This document shows, piece after piece, positions 27,763 to 38,147 of a stretch of DNA of 64,000 nucleotides. The notes beneath the pieces were generated by a model. The model was given only the letters and a program-made list of their open reading frames with translations. It searched no databases and had not been told where the DNA came from. Origin of the DNA: Shewanella psychropiezotolerans (GTDB lineage: Bacteria; Pseudomonadota; Gammaproteobacteria; Enterobacterales; Shewanellaceae). A program made the translations under genes and the position numbers. The stretch's first letter is position 1. Each line of letters starts with the position of its first letter. Location: NCBI RefSeq assembly GCF_007197555.1, contig NZ_CP041614.1:1170001-1234000 (forward strand), in the 5' to 3' direction.

Positions 27763-28914
27763 TTATAGCTTAGCAGCCGTTTTCAATGCCTCGGCTTTAT
27801 CGGTACGTTCCCAAGGGAACTCATTACGGCCGAAGTGGCCGTATGCCGCTGTAGCTTGATAGATTGGGCGAGCCAGATCTAGCATCTCAGTCAGGCCATA
27901 GGGACGTAGGTCGAAGTGCTCACGTACCAAGGCTATTAGTAGCTCTTCAGATACCTTGCAGGTACCGAAGGTTTCAATGCTGATAGAGGTTGGCTCGGCA
28001 ACACCAATAGCGTAGGAAACTTGTAGTTCACAGCGATCGGCAAGACCCGCAGCAACTATGTTTTTAGCCACATAACGTGCCGCGTATGCTGCACTGCGAT
28101 CGACTTTCGAGGGATCTTTACCCGAGAATGCACCACCACCGTGGCGAGCCATGCCGCCGTAAGTGTCGACGATGATCTTACGACCCGTCAGACCGCAATC
28201 ACCTACTGGACCACCGATAACGAAACGGCCTGTTGGGTTGATGAAGTATTTAGTGTCTTTAGATAACCATTTAGCCGGTAGTACTGGCTTGATGATGGTT
28301 TCCATTACACCTTCAATCAGATCAGATTGATTCACGCTGTCGCAATGCTGAGTCGAAAGAACAACTGCGTCAATACCGACAATCTTGTTGTCTTCGTAAG
28401 CGAAAGTAACTTGGCTTTTAGCGTCAGGACGTAACCAAGGTAGAGTCTTGTTCTTACGTACTTCTGATTGACGTTTTACCAGAGCGTGAGCATAGGTAAT
28501 AGGGGCTGGCATGAGTACGTCGGTTTCGTTGTTGGCATAACCAAACATCAAGCCTTGGTCACCGGCACCTTGATCTTTAGGATCGGCACGGTCAACACCT
28601 TGGTTAATGTCTGGAGACTGTTTACCAATGACATTTAATATAGCGCAAGAGTCGGCATCGAAGCCCATATCAGAATGTGTGTAACCAATTTCACGTACTG
28701 TTTTACGGGTGATCTCTTCGATATCGACCCAAGCAGAAGTCGTGACTTCACCACCGACCATGACCATACCGGTCTTTACATAAGTTTCGCAGGCGACACG
28801 AGCCTTAGGGTCTTGCTCTAGGATTGCGTCTAGTACCGCATCAGAAATCTGATCGGCGATTTTATCTGGATGACCTTCTGATACAGACTCAGAAGTAAAC
28901 AAGTGCTTTGCCAT
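27763..28914 (-). CDS. metK: S-adenosylmethionine synthetase
   Basis: 383 residues starting [18 protein letters not shown], as in E. coli MetK (384). Signature motifs [12 protein letters not shown] and [10 protein letters not shown] are intact. It makes S-adenosylmethionine from methionine and ATP. I took the ATG at 28914 because it matches the family start; an in-frame ATG at 28932 is upstream. A MetJ operator with one perfect met box lies 37-60 bp before the start, indicating repression by MetJ with SAM. Transkelotase is divergent. Confidence 0.96.
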   Translation of the reverse strand: MAKHLFTSESVSEGHPDKIADQISDAVLDAILEQDPKARVACETYVKTGMVMVGGEVTTSAWVDIEEITRKTVREIGYTHSDMGFDADSCAILNVIGKQSPDINQGVDRADPKDQGAGDQGLMFGYANNETDVLMPAPITYAHALVKRQSEVRKNKTLPWLRPDAKSQVTFAYEDNKIVGIDAVVLSTQHCDSVNQSDLIEGVMETIIKPVLPAKWLSKDTKYFINPTGRFVIGGPVGDCGLTGRKIIVDTYGGMARHGGGAFSGKDPSKVDRSAAYAARYVAKNIVAAGLADRCELQVSYAIGVAEPTSISIETFGTCKVSEELLIALVREHFDLRPYGLTEMLDLARPIYQATAAYGHFGRNEFPWERTDKAEALKTAAKL

Positions 28915-28950
28915 GGTGGGAAATCTCGTCATTGAACAATTTGAATGTGT

Positions 28951-28974
28951 AGAAGTATCTACATCTAGACGTCT
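28951..28974 (-). promoter_or_regulatory. MetJ operator (three met boxes)
   Basis: Three adjoining 8-mers: AGAAGTAT, CTACATCT and AGACGTCT. The last is the perfect met-box consensus; the others match at 6 and 5 of 8 positions. Tandem met boxes of this arrangement bind MetJ dimers cooperatively. The site is 37 bp upstream of metK. The rest of the gap to 29355 shows no gene. Confidence 0.8.
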
Positions 28975-29355
28975 ATATTAATTCAAAATGAGTCGGCGAT
29001 CACCCCCGTTCACTAATTATTAGTACATATTGTGACATTCAATATGTAAATATATTTTGCTGTTGAGTTGTAACCTCTTAGTTATCAGTGTTATAGCTTC
29101 ACTAGAACTGATGAATTTAATTCAGCTTTAAATGAGGTAAAAGCGGCGTTTGGCGAATCCTATGTTTCGAAGATGGCGGTTCGCCCCTATGACTTACAGG
29201 GAAATATTGTGATTCGGTGAATTATCGTTTGCGTCCGTCTGTTATGTGGGCGAAAATATGGCTCCAAAATTTGCAGTAGAACATCGATTTCTAATTTAAG
29301 TGCTGATTGATATGGCGCTCGATGATCTAGACCTCAAAACCAAGCAGGAGAGAGC

Positions 29356-31350
29356 ATGTCATCTCGTAAAGAACTCGCAAACGCTATCCGCGCATTAAGT
29401 ATGGATGCCGTTCAAAAAGCCAATTCTGGTCACCCAGGTGCACCAATGGGGATGGCTGATATCGCTGAAGTGCTTTGGAATGACTTCCTTAAGCACAACC
29501 CTAATAACCCTGAGTGGGTTGATCGTGACCGTTTTGTCTTATCAAACGGCCATGGTTCTATGCTTATATACTCTTTGCTTCATCTGACAGGTTATGCACT
29601 GCCTATCGAAGAGCTTAAACAGTTCCGTCAGTTGCACTCTAAGACACCGGGTCACCCTGAATATGGTTACACTCCGGGTGTTGAAACGACCACAGGTCCA
29701 CTGGGCGCTGGTATCAGTAACGCCGTAGGTATGGCAATTGCTGAGAAGACCTTAGCGGCTCAGTTCAACCAACCTGGTCACGACATCGTCGATCACTTCA
29801 CCTACTGTTTCTTGGGTGACGGTTGTCTGATGGAAGGCATCTCACACGAAGCCTGTTCTTTAGCGGGAACCTTAGGTCTTGGCAAGCTCATCATGTTTTG
29901 GGATGACAACGGCATCTCTATCGATGGTCACGTCGAAGGTTGGTTTACCGACGATACGCCAAAGCGTTTCGAGGCTTACGGTTGGCATGTGATTGCCGGC
30001 GTTGACGGTCATGATAGCGATGCTATTCGCGCCGCCATCGAAGCTGCTAAGTTAGTTACCGACAAGCCGACTATGATCTGCTGCAAAACGGTTATCGGTT
30101 TCGGTTCTCCTAACAAGTCAGGTACGCATAACTGCCACGGCGCACCACTGGGTGATGCCGAGATCGCAGCGACTCGTGAATTCTTGGGTTGGGATCACGG
30201 TCCTTTCGAAATCCCTGACAATGTATACGCAGGTTGGGATGCTAAAGATGCTGGCGCGACTAACGAAGCTAGCTGGAATGACAAGTTTGCTGCCTATGAA
30301 GCTGCATTCCCTGAACTTGCCGCAGAATATAAGCGCCGCGTGATCACGGGTGACTTACCGGCAGATTTTGAAGAGAAAGCACAAGCTTTCATTCAAGAGT
30401 GTCAAGACAAGGCTGAAGGCATTGCCAGCCGTAAGGCATCACAAAATTCTATTGGCACATTCGCTGCTATCTTGCCTGAAATGTTAGGTGGCTCTGCCGA
30501 CCTTGCAGGTTCTAACCTGACGCTTTGGTCTGGTTCAAAAGGTATTCAAGACGATCCAGCCGGTAACTACATCTATTACGGTGTACGTGAATTCGGTATG
30601 AGCGGTATCATGAATGGTGCATCACTTCACGGTGGTTTCATCAACTATGGTGCAACTTTCATGATGTTTATGGAGTACGCACGTAATGCGGTACGTATGT
30701 CTGCACTTATGGGTATCCAAAATATCTGGGTTTATACTCACGACTCTATCGGTCAAGGTGAAGACGGTCCGACTCACCAGCCGGTAGAGCAACTTGCTAA
30801 CTTGCGTATGACTCCAAACATGACTGTTTGGCGTCCATGTGATGCGGCAGAAACTGCGGTTTCGTGGAAGTCTGCTATTCAGCGTCGTGATGCTCCAACA
30901 TCACTCATCTTCAGTCGTCAGGGTCTTAAGGCTCAGGCTCGTACTGCAGAGCAATTAGCTAACGTCGCTAAAGGTGGCTACACCTTAATCGATTGTGCTG
31001 GCACACCTGACCTGATCTTAATTGCTACTGGTTCTGAAGTTCAACTGGCTGTCGATTCAGCTGCTGCACTGACTGAGCAAGGTAACAAGGTCCGTGTGGT
31101 TTCTATGCCTTCTACTAACGAGTTCGATAAGCAAGATGCGGCTTACAGAGAATCTGTACTGCCAAAGTCTGTGACTAAGCGTGTAGCTATCGAAGCGGCT
31201 CACGTTGATTTCTGGCACAAGTATGTCGGATTCGGCGGCGCTGTTGTGGGCATGACTACCTTCGGTGAGTCGGCTCCGGGTGCTGACTTGTTGAAGCATT
31301 TTGGCTTCACCGTTGAAAATGTTGTTGCTACAGTGAACGAGTTAGTTTAA
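29356..31350 (+). CDS. tkt: Transketolase
   Basis: 664 residues, full length. Thiamine diphosphate motif [20 protein letters not shown] ... WDDN; the catalytic Glu block is [14 protein letters not shown]. Other family blocks: [19 protein letters not shown] and [17 protein letters not shown]. It exchanges two-carbon units in the pentose phosphate pathway in the cytoplasm. AGGAGAG precedes the ATG. It lies upstream of epd, pgk and fba and is probably expressed with carbon-flux genes, although a 338-bp gap and hairpins separate it from epd. Confidence 0.96.
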   Translation: MSSRKELANAIRALSMDAVQKANSGHPGAPMGMADIAEVLWNDFLKHNPNNPEWVDRDRFVLSNGHGSMLIYSLLHLTGYALPIEELKQFRQLHSKTPGHPEYGYTPGVETTTGPLGAGISNAVGMAIAEKTLAAQFNQPGHDIVDHFTYCFLGDGCLMEGISHEACSLAGTLGLGKLIMFWDDNGISIDGHVEGWFTDDTPKRFEAYGWHVIAGVDGHDSDAIRAAIEAAKLVTDKPTMICCKTVIGFGSPNKSGTHNCHGAPLGDAEIAATREFLGWDHGPFEIPDNVYAGWDAKDAGATNEASWNDKFAAYEAAFPELAAEYKRRVITGDLPADFEEKAQAFIQECQDKAEGIASRKASQNSIGTFAAILPEMLGGSADLAGSNLTLWSGSKGIQDDPAGNYIYYGVREFGMSGIMNGASLHGGFINYGATFMMFMEYARNAVRMSALMGIQNIWVYTHDSIGQGEDGPTHQPVEQLANLRMTPNMTVWRPCDAAETAVSWKSAIQRRDAPTSLIFSRQGLKAQARTAEQLANVAKGGYTLIDCAGTPDLILIATGSEVQLAVDSAAALTEQGNKVRVVSMPSTNEFDKQDAAYRESVLPKSVTKRVAIEAAHVDFWHKYVGFGGAVVGMTTFGESAPGADLLKHFGFTVENVVATVNELV

Positions 31351-31369
31351 TCGGTTCATTTAGCGGTGC

Positions 31370-31396
31370 ATCACCTAGCTTATTTGGCTAGGTGAT
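31370..31396 (+). terminator. Hairpin after tkt
   Basis: ATCACCTAGC pairs with GCTAGGTGAT around a seven-base loop, 20 bp after the tkt stop. No T-run follows, so it may be a weak terminator or a processing site. Confidence 0.45.
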
Positions 31397-31493
31397 CTTA
31401 CTAACGGCTTATCTCATGTGGCTTACTTTAAGCTACAAATAATGGGGTAGGCCGTTGTTACATCTGATAGAGTACGTCTCGCTTGTTGTGGAT

Positions 31494-31537
31494 ATTTATC
31501 AAAGGTCATTGAATACAGTCAGTGACCTTTGATAAAT
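31494..31537. repeat. Long perfect inverted repeat between tkt and epd
   Basis: ATTTATCAAAGGTCA pairs with TGACCTTTGATAAAT over 15 bases around a 14-base loop. No T-run follows. It could be an operator, an RNA structure or an element remnant. Confidence 0.6.
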
Positions 31538-31688
31538 GCCAGTTTTTAAAATAGTCTTTTTACATATATGTTGAAATAAGCATGTTGAAATAAGCAAATT
31601 GAAATTGCTGCTTTAACTTAGCCCCATGGGGTTCTTGTTGAGCTACAGATGTCGATTCCAATATTTTTCTATAGGGTATAAGCGCTTA

Positions 31689-32711
31689 ATGATCAGAGTT
31701 GCAATCAATGGTTATGGCCGTATCGGCCGTTCAATTCTCCGTGCCGTTTATGAATCAGGTAAGCGTGATCAGATCCAGATCGTCGCTATCAATGAACTGG
31801 CTAAACCTGAAGCAATTCTTCATCTCACCAAGTACGACACGACTCATGGACGTTTTCAGTCTCAAGTAGAACTGAGTACGGATGAAAACTACCTGCATGT
31901 GGGTGATGATGTCATCAAGTTACTGCATCAAAGCGATGCCAGCAGACTGCCCTGGGCGGATCTGGATATCGATATCGTCTATGAGGCGACTGGCGTGTTA
32001 TCCGATAGAACAAGCTGTGAGGCTCACATCCATGCGGGGGCCAAGCAGGTACTCATCAGCCATCCTTCATCGAGTGATGTAGATGCGACTATTGTCTACG
32101 GCGTGAATCATGAACTTTTACGGGCTGAGCATACCGTCGTGTCCAATGCATCCTGTACCACAAACTGTATTGTCCCTGTCATCGAGGTGTTAGATAAACA
32201 CTTTAGTGTGAAAAGCGGCGCAATCACCACCATACACTCGGCGATGAACGATCAACAGGTGATCGATGCCTATCATGATGATCTGCGTCGTACACGAGCC
32301 GCGGGTCAATCGATCATTCCTGTGGACACTAAACTGGCTCGAGGCATAGAGCGAATACTCCCCCAAATGAAAGACAAGTTTGAAGCTATCTCGGTGCGAG
32401 TGCCAACGATAAATGTTACCGCCATAGACGTGTCGGTAACTTTAGCCTCAAGAGTCGATATTGATCATGTAAATCAGGTGCTTCGTGATTCGGCAACGGG
32501 ACTCTATAAAGGCATTTTAGGCTATACTAATGAGCCTCTGGTGTCCTGTGACTTCAATCACGATCCAAGATCCAGCATCGTCGATGGCACTCAGACCCGA
32601 GTGAGTGCCGGTCATCTGGTTAAGTTACTGCTGTGGTGCGATAACGAGTGGGGTTTTGCCAACCGTATGTTAGATACCAGCTTAGAGATGATTAAGGCGA
32701 GAAGAGCGTAA
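31689..32711 (+). CDS. epd: Erythrose-4-phosphate dehydrogenase
   Basis: 340 residues from ATG 31689, matching the family start [19 protein letters not shown]. It has the GAPDH fold; the catalytic Cys is in [13 protein letters not shown], and [11 protein letters not shown] closes the protein. The segment [20 protein letters not shown] distinguishes Epd from GapA. It oxidises erythrose-4-phosphate to 4-phosphoerythronate for PLP synthesis. The epd-pgk-fba order is classic for the Enterobacteria and Shewanella, but here 740 bp of repeats separate epd from pgk. Confidence 0.93.
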   Translation: MIRVAINGYGRIGRSILRAVYESGKRDQIQIVAINELAKPEAILHLTKYDTTHGRFQSQVELSTDENYLHVGDDVIKLLHQSDASRLPWADLDIDIVYEATGVLSDRTSCEAHIHAGAKQVLISHPSSSDVDATIVYGVNHELLRAEHTVVSNASCTTNCIVPVIEVLDKHFSVKSGAITTIHSAMNDQQVIDAYHDDLRRTRAAGQSIIPVDTKLARGIERILPQMKDKFEAISVRVPTINVTAIDVSVTLASRVDIDHVNQVLRDSATGLYKGILGYTNEPLVSCDFNHDPRSSIVDGTQTRVSAGHLVKLLLWCDNEWGFANRMLDTSLEMIKARRA

Positions 32712-32716
32712 GGGAT

Positions 32717-32991
32717 AAGGCTGAGATGACGCTGCGCTGGTAAGGCTGAGATGATGCTGCGCTGGTAAAGCTGAGATGATGCTGCGCTGGTGGAGCTAAG
32801 AAGACGCTTCGCTGGTAAGGCTGAGATGACGCTGCGCTGGTGGAGCTAAGAAGACGCTTCGCTGGTAAGGCTGAGATGACGCTTCGCTGGTAAGGCTGAG
32901 ATGACGCTGCGCTGGTAAGGCTAAGACGACGCTGCGCTGGTAAGGCTGAGATGACGCTGCGCTGGTGGAGCTAAGAAGACGCTATTGCTGT
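32717..32991 (+). repeat. 25-bp tandem repeat array, 11 units
   Basis: Eleven contiguous 25-bp units with two main types: AAGGCTGAGATGACGCTGCG + CTGGT, and GGAGCTAAGAAGACGCTTCG + CTGGT. Units differ at few positions. It begins five bases after the epd stop and is not spacer-separated, so it is not a CRISPR. Confidence 0.9.
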
Positions 32992-33325
32992 TCGCTTTTA
33001 CTAACAGGGCAGAGCCCGTCGAATAGGCGTAGCCGTCCGCGAAGCGATAGGCCGAAGGCCGTCGTCTTTGCTATTCAACCGTTTACGTTTAGTTGTAGGA
33101 CCGGCTTTAGCCGGGAGATAATGAGCCTATGGTCTTCGGGGCTAAAGGACCCTCCTACAGAAAAGATGACGCTGAGCTGTTCGCTGTTACTAACAGGGCG
33201 GAGCCCGTCGAATAGGCGTAGCCGTCCGCGAAGCGATAGGCCGAAGGCCGTCGTCTTTGCTATTCAACCTGCTTAAATGCTGGTAAGGCTGAGCTGTTCG
33301 CTGTTACTAACAGGGCGGAGCCCGT
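32992..33325 (+). repeat. Composite palindromic repeat, three copies (epd-pgk gap)
   Basis: The block CTAACAGGGCGGAGCCCGTC followed by GAATAGGCGTAGCCGTCC and GATAGGCCGAAGGCCGTCG occurs twice fully and once truncated. A GGCTTTAGCCGGGAG ... GGGGCTAAAG palindromic unit lies between copies. The same composite is at 47958-48175. Confidence 0.8.
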
Positions 33326-33448
33326 CGTCTTGGTTTTTGATTTGAATATTTTTATCTGATGGCCCGGTGTTTTGTCCCGGCGGTCAGAGTGAACCGAATT
33401 GATTTACCCATTTTTAATTTTTAATTTTTAACTTTTAAGGAAACGTAA

Positions 33449-34623
33449 ATGACGATTATTAATATGTCAGCGTTAGATCTACAAGGTAAGCGTGTGCTTA
33501 TCCGTGAAGATCTGAACGTACCTGTGAGTGAAGGCGTTGTCACCAGTGATGCACGTCTTAGGGCTGCATTGCCGACGATTAAGCTTGCTCTGGAAAAAGG
33601 GGCTGCCGTGATGGTGATGTCACATCTGGGCCGTCCTACAGAAGGCGAATTCAACGCTGAATTCTCCCTCAAGCCAGTAGTAGATTACTTGATTAAGGCA
33701 TTAGATTGTCCTGTGCGTCTGGCTAATGATTATCTCGATGGTGTAGAAGCAAACGTCGGCGAAGTGGTTGTATTTGAAAACGTACGCTTCAATGTCGGTG
33801 AGAAGAAAAATGATGCAGCCTTAGCGAAGAAGCTTGCGGCTCTTTGTGATGTCTATGTGATGGATGCGTTCGGCACCGCACACAGGGCTCAGGCTTCGAC
33901 TCATGGTGTGGGTATGCATGCGCCAATAGCTTGCGCCGGTCCACTTCTTGCCAATGAACTCGCCGCTTTAGGTAAGGCATTGGACAATCCTGCTCGTCCT
34001 TTCGTGGCGATTGTAGGCGGTTCTAAAGTATCGACTAAGCTTACGGTATTAGAGAGTCTATCTGGCATAGTCGATCAGCTCGTAGTCGGGGGGGGATCGC
34101 TAATACCTTTATTGCAGCTGCCGGACATGAAGTGGGTAAGTCTCTGTATGAGGTCAACCTCATCGACGAGGCTAAGCGTCTGGTTGCTAATGCTCAGAGT
34201 CGTGGTGGTGATATTCCTGTGCCGACCGATGTGGTTGTTGCCGGCGAATTCAGTCCGACAGCAAGTGCGACGCTCAAAGACGTGAGTGAAGTGACCAAGG
34301 ACGATATGATCTTCGATATCGGCCCCGACAGCGCGCGAGCCTTAGCAAAAATTATTGAAGGTGCTGGTACCATAGTGTGGAACGGTCCGGTAGGCGTGTT
34401 CGAGTTCGATCAATTTGGTGAAGGTACTAAGCGTATCGCCCTGGCAATTGCCGAGTCTAAGGCGTTCTCTATCGCCGGTGGCGGTGATACGTTAGCGGCA
34501 GTCGATAAATATGACATTGCCGACAAGATCTCATATATCTCTACCGGTGGCGGTGCTTTCCTCGAGTTTCTCGAAGGAAAAGAACTTCCTGCCGTAGCTA
34601 TGTTAGAATCTCGCGGAAAATAA
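33449..34623 (+). pseudogene. pgk: Phosphoglycerate kinase, apparent frameshift
   Basis: The frame from ATG 33449 (AAGGAAA upstream) encodes Pgk: [45 protein letters not shown] and [15 protein letters not shown]. At 34088-34095 there is a run of eight G; after it the frame reads SLIPLLQ instead of the expected [15 protein letters not shown], which is found in the next frame and continues through [15 protein letters not shown] and [18 protein letters not shown] [14 protein letters not shown] to the stop at 34623. One extra G restores the full protein of 391 residues. The enzyme makes ATP from 1,3-bisphosphoglycerate and is needed for glycolysis, so a sequencing error or variable tract is likelier than gene death. 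Confidence 0.9.
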
Positions 34624-34633
34624 CAAACATAAA

Positions 34634-34685
34634 CTGATTTAGAGCGAAATAACGCTCTTAAAATTATAATTATCCTCTAAATCAG
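34634..34685 (+). terminator. Nested hairpins between pgk and fba
   Basis: AGAGCG pairs with CGCTCT (34641-34658), and a wider arm CTGATTTAGAG (34634-34644) pairs with CTCTAAATCAG (34675-34685). The two pairings share bases, so they are alternative structures, which hints at attenuation or RNA processing between the genes. Confidence 0.5.
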
Positions 34686-34854
34686 CGATAAAAAGAAACC
34701 GTGCTTTGGTTAAGCCAGATGCTAAGACTTAGGTCTGAGTATTGTGTTTGGCCAAGGCATATAAAAATCAATCCAAACGATAGTGACCTCGGTGACTCTA
34801 CAATTTGAGTGCTAAAACTTAAGTGCTTGAGTTACCCTATTATTGGAGTAAAAA

Positions 34855-35919
34855 ATGGCTTTAATTTCCCTACGACAAATGCTTGATCATGCTGCAGAAC
34901 ATAATTACGGCGTACCAGCCTTTAACGTAAACAACCTTGAGCAGATGCGTGCCATCATGCAAGCTGCCGAAGCGACAGACAGTCCTGTGATTGTTCAGGC
35001 ATCGGCTGGCGCACGTAAGTATGCTCGTCCTCAGTTTCTCAAGTATCTGATGGCTGCCGCTCTCGAGCAGTATCCTGATATCCCTGTGTGTATTCACCAA
35101 GATCACGGTACAGATCCTGATATCTGTCAGCGTTCTATTCAGCTTGGCATGTCATCTGTGATGATGGATGGCTCCTTGATGGCCGATGGTAAAACACCAG
35201 CATCATACGAATATAACGTCGATGTAACACGTAAGACTGTTGCTTTCGCACACGCTTGTGGTGTGTCTGTTGAAGGCGAAATCGGTTGTCTGGGTAGTCT
35301 GGAGACAGGTGAAGCCGGTGAAGAAGATGGTATCGGTGCTGCGGGCATATTGACCATGGATCAGATGCTGACCACGCCGGAAGAAGCGGCGCGCTTCGTA
35401 TCTGACACTCACGTCGATGCCTTAGCGATCGCCATTGGTACTAGCCATGGTGCGTATAAGTTTAGCCGCAAGCCTACCGGTGAAGTACTACGTATCGATC
35501 GTATCAAGGAAATTCATGCACGTATCCCTAACACTCACTTAGTGATGCACGGTTCTTCATCTGTGCCTCAGGAGTGGCTGAAGATCATCAACGAGTACGG
35601 CGGAGAGATCCCGGAAACTTATGGCGTGCCATTAGCAGAGATCGTCGAAGGTATTAAGCACGGTGTGCGTAAGGTCAATATCGATACCGATCTTCGCTTA
35701 GCATCAACCGGTGCTGTACGTAAGTTTCTGGCCGAGAATCCAAGCGAATTCGATCCGCGTAAATTCCTTAAGGCGTCTATGGAAGCCATGGCTGATATCT
35801 GTACCACGCGTTATGAAGCATTTGGCGCTGCTGGCATGGGCTCTAAGATTAAGCCTAAGTCGCTGCAAGCCATGTATAAGGCGTATCAATCTGGTGAGTT
35901 AGATCCACAGATTAAGTAA
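34855..35919 (+). CDS. fba: Fructose-bisphosphate aldolase, class II
   Basis: 354 residues. Zinc and substrate motifs of the class II aldolase are present: [41 protein letters not shown] and [15 protein letters not shown]. It cleaves fructose-1,6-bisphosphate to triose phosphates, or does the reverse in gluconeogenesis. GGAG lies just before the ATG. The last gene of the tkt-epd-pgk-fba group, closed by a strong terminator. Confidence 0.96.
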   Translation: MALISLRQMLDHAAEHNYGVPAFNVNNLEQMRAIMQAAEATDSPVIVQASAGARKYARPQFLKYLMAAALEQYPDIPVCIHQDHGTDPDICQRSIQLGMSSVMMDGSLMADGKTPASYEYNVDVTRKTVAFAHACGVSVEGEIGCLGSLETGEAGEEDGIGAAGILTMDQMLTTPEEAARFVSDTHVDALAIAIGTSHGAYKFSRKPTGEVLRIDRIKEIHARIPNTHLVMHGSSSVPQEWLKIINEYGGEIPETYGVPLAEIVEGIKHGVRKVNIDTDLRLASTGAVRKFLAENPSEFDPRKFLKASMEAMADICTTRYEAFGAAGMGSKIKPKSLQAMYKAYQSGELDPQIK

Positions 35920-35938
35920 AGCTAAATAGAATATTTTA

Positions 35939-35966
35939 AAAATGCCCGCTACTCGCGGGCATTTTT
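35939..35966 (+). terminator. Terminator of fba
   Basis: AAATGCCCGC pairs with GCGGGCATTT around TACTC, followed by T. Confidence 0.88.
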
Positions 35967-36122
35967 GTATCTGGGTTTTGTTTATAGACATTTTCAGTCT
36001 TTATCCCCTTTTAGGCGCTTCCCCTAATTGCATTAATGTGTATCACAGATTTTCAATTCTGTTTTGTGAGTGTTAATATTGCGCCGATTTTAAGGGATAT
36101 GATTTTTCGGAGTAGAATAAAA

Positions 36123-36863
36123 ATGAAAAAAATGCTGATAGCGTCTGCTATTTTAATGGCAGCGCCTTTCGCTGCAGAAGCTGGTGCTGATTTTGTCGAA
36201 GGCGATAAGACCTTCGGCGGCGACGCTGAGCTAGGTGCGACCTTGACCACAGGTAATACGGAAACGACCTCAATAAAAGGCCGTTTAGATATGAAGCACG
36301 AGTTTGGTAACTGGGAAAACCAGTACTTGCTTGAAGCTCTATATAAAGAAGATACGGGTGAAGTCACTGGTAAACGTTATTACGGCCTGATCCAGGGCGA
36401 TTATCAGTTAACCGACACAAGCTATATATTTGTAAACGGAAACCATGAGATCGATCCTTTCACTGGTTTTGATTCTACTTCGACGGTTTCTTCCGGTTAT
36501 GGTCATAAGTTTATTGATGATGGTAAGACTCTGTTTAATGTTGAAGTCGGTCCAGGTTATAAGTATAAACGCTTAGACACTGAGAGTGCGGCTGAAGCTG
36601 GTTATGACACCGAAGACAGCTGGGTTGCTCACGGGGTGATGAACTTTGAAACTGATATAACCGAGAGTTCTAGGTTTAAGCAGATGTTTGTTGCCGATTA
36701 TGGTGAAAGTTTCGAAGGCCGCTCTGAAACTTCGATCACAGCCAATATCATAGGTGCTTTAGCCATGAAATTTGCCATTATTGTGCGTTACAACGATTCG
36801 CCTCTCGATGATAAAGAGAGTACAGATACAGAAACCAATATGACCTTGCTTTACGCATTCTAG
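36123..36863 (+). CDS. DUF481 outer-membrane protein (YdiY-like)
   Basis: 246 residues from ATG 36123. Signal peptide MKKMLIASAILMAAPFAAEA. The mature part alternates in short polar/hydrophobic strands (GDAELGATLTTGNTETTSIKG, YYGLIQGDYQLTDTSYIFV) and ends in MTLLYAF, a terminal aromatic residue typical of beta-barrels. DUF481 proteins are salt-induced outer-membrane proteins in several gammaproteobacteria; their function is unknown. Follows the fba terminator, so it is expressed on its own. Confidence 0.82.
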   Translation: MKKMLIASAILMAAPFAAEAGADFVEGDKTFGGDAELGATLTTGNTETTSIKGRLDMKHEFGNWENQYLLEALYKEDTGEVTGKRYYGLIQGDYQLTDTSYIFVNGNHEIDPFTGFDSTSTVSSGYGHKFIDDGKTLFNVEVGPGYKYKRLDTESAAEAGYDTEDSWVAHGVMNFETDITESSRFKQMFVADYGESFEGRSETSITANIIGALAMKFAIIVRYNDSPLDDKESTDTETNMTLLYAF

Positions 36864-36934
36864 TCGTATTGAAAATAATAAGCGTCATCATGGCGCTTGT
36901 TAACTTACTTCCCCTCTTCCACCACACGCCTCTA

Positions 36935-37050
36935 ATACCATTCCATATAACATTCCATATAAGTATCTGGTCAGTTCAGAGACTCTCAGTGTTTTCAATT
37001 CAAGGCACATTGACTTAAAAGGAAATGGTTATTCCCTTTTAAGTCAATGT
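36935..37050. mobile_element. MITE-like element copy E (truncated)
   Basis: Starts ATACCATTCCATATAACA with a duplicated CATTCCATATAA, continues GTATCTGGTCAGTTCAGAG and AATGGTTATTCCCTTTTAAG, then stops. The right half is missing. It lies upstream of the ToxR-like gene. Confidence 0.75.
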
Positions 37051-37237
37051 GTATAACTGTTAACTATAAATTTACACTTACGTTAACTTGTATCTATGCT
37101 TGTTCACTACTATCAATCACTTGTGTGCTCTCAGTCACGATTCCTTTCATTGGTTATAGATAGGTTATTGAGATCGCTGACGACAGTGATGGGAATAGAT
37201 ACAATGTTTGTCCATAAGATAAATTAGGCCGCTAACT

Positions 37238-37975
37238 ATGCAAATTGGTTGCTGCTGGTTTGATATAAAGCGAACCACACTATCAAATCAGCAAAATGAT
37301 ACCAGCTGGAAAATGCCTTTGGTGGAGTTTGTTGTACTCGAACTCTTAGTACGTTTCAGGGATCAGGTGTTATCCAAAGAGCAGCTGTTGCAACGACTAC
37401 CAGAAGAGCATAGAACACCGGCTAAGCTACAAGAAGCGATCGATAGACTCAGGTTTTTTCTGGGCAAGCAATCAGCCCAGTTGTTAGAGACTATAGATGA
37501 TCAAGGTTTCATTCTGCATACTAGAATGAAGGCGTCTATAAATCATACTCTCTCAGGCCCCCTAGCGGGCATGACTAAGCAGAAGTATGGGCTTTTAATC
37601 GCACAAATTCTGCTATTGATTATCTTCATGCATTCAATTTTCGAACCTGAAAAATCAATTAAACCATTGAATAAGCATGAAATAACTACCTCGACAGGTA
37701 TCGTATCTTATTACCCTGTGCCTAATGAAGGGGCAAGCTTTGCTGATATTGAGGATCTATCTAGCTTTTTTATACAGCAGCTTGAGCTTTGCGACACTGT
37801 ACTATGGGACGATGTTTTTGTTTCATTTACTCATAATGAGACAGTGAGCAGTATAGTGTTAAAGCGGGAAAACGCTGAGGGGACAGAGGTGAGAAACGTT
37901 AAAGGTATTTCATCTGGTGCTAGTAAGGATTATATCGACCAGACATGGTTAAAAAGGACTGGTATCTGTGGCTGA
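37238..37975 (+). CDS. ToxR/CadC-like membrane-anchored transcriptional regulator
   Basis: 245 residues. Residues 1-90 resemble the OmpR-type winged helix (VEFVVLELLVRFRDQVLSKEQLLQRL ... LQEAIDRLRFFLG ... IDDQGFIL). One helix, YGLLIAQILLLIIFMHSIF, crosses the membrane near 114-132. The periplasmic part has two Cys (LELCDTV and RTGICG) that may pair. Such proteins bind DNA while anchored in the inner membrane and sense periplasmic signals. The wHTH is short and diverged, so I put this as ToxR-like, not ToxR. Its stop overlaps the start of a 59-residue gene. Confidence 0.7.
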   Translation: MQIGCCWFDIKRTTLSNQQNDTSWKMPLVEFVVLELLVRFRDQVLSKEQLLQRLPEEHRTPAKLQEAIDRLRFFLGKQSAQLLETIDDQGFILHTRMKASINHTLSGPLAGMTKQKYGLLIAQILLLIIFMHSIFEPEKSIKPLNKHEITTSTGIVSYYPVPNEGASFADIEDLSSFFIQQLELCDTVLWDDVFVSFTHNETVSSIVLKRENAEGTEVRNVKGISSGASKDYIDQTWLKRTGICG

Positions 37976-38147
37976 TTTTTCTTGGAAAAATAAAATCTCT
38001 TCCATCATCGATTCGGCAAAACAAGCTTTAGCATATTCAAAAATAGCGAGTTTAAATCTCCACATTATGGATATGGATAGCGCTAAAGGTTATGCTGTCA
38101 TTCAGTTTAATCTTGGTAATGGTATCTGGATCTGCGATCTTAATTAA
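37968..38147 (+). CDS. Small protein coupled to the ToxR-like gene
   Basis: GTG 37968 lies ten bases after AAGGA (37954-37958), and its first eight bases overlap the end of the regulator gene. The frame codes 59 residues: VADFSWKNKISSIIDSAKQA ... MDMDSAKGYAVIQF ... WICDLN. No signal or membrane segment. The overlap suggests translational coupling. I do not recognise it; it might be a cytosolic partner, or the regulator's own C-terminus after a two-base frameshift. Confidence 0.5.
   Translation: MADFSWKNKISSIIDSAKQALAYSKIASLNLHIMDMDSAKGYAVIQFNLGNGIWICDLN

Noticed and set aside
32717..32991. Possible CRISPR array
   Set aside because: The 25-bp units are contiguous, with no unique spacers, leader or cas genes.
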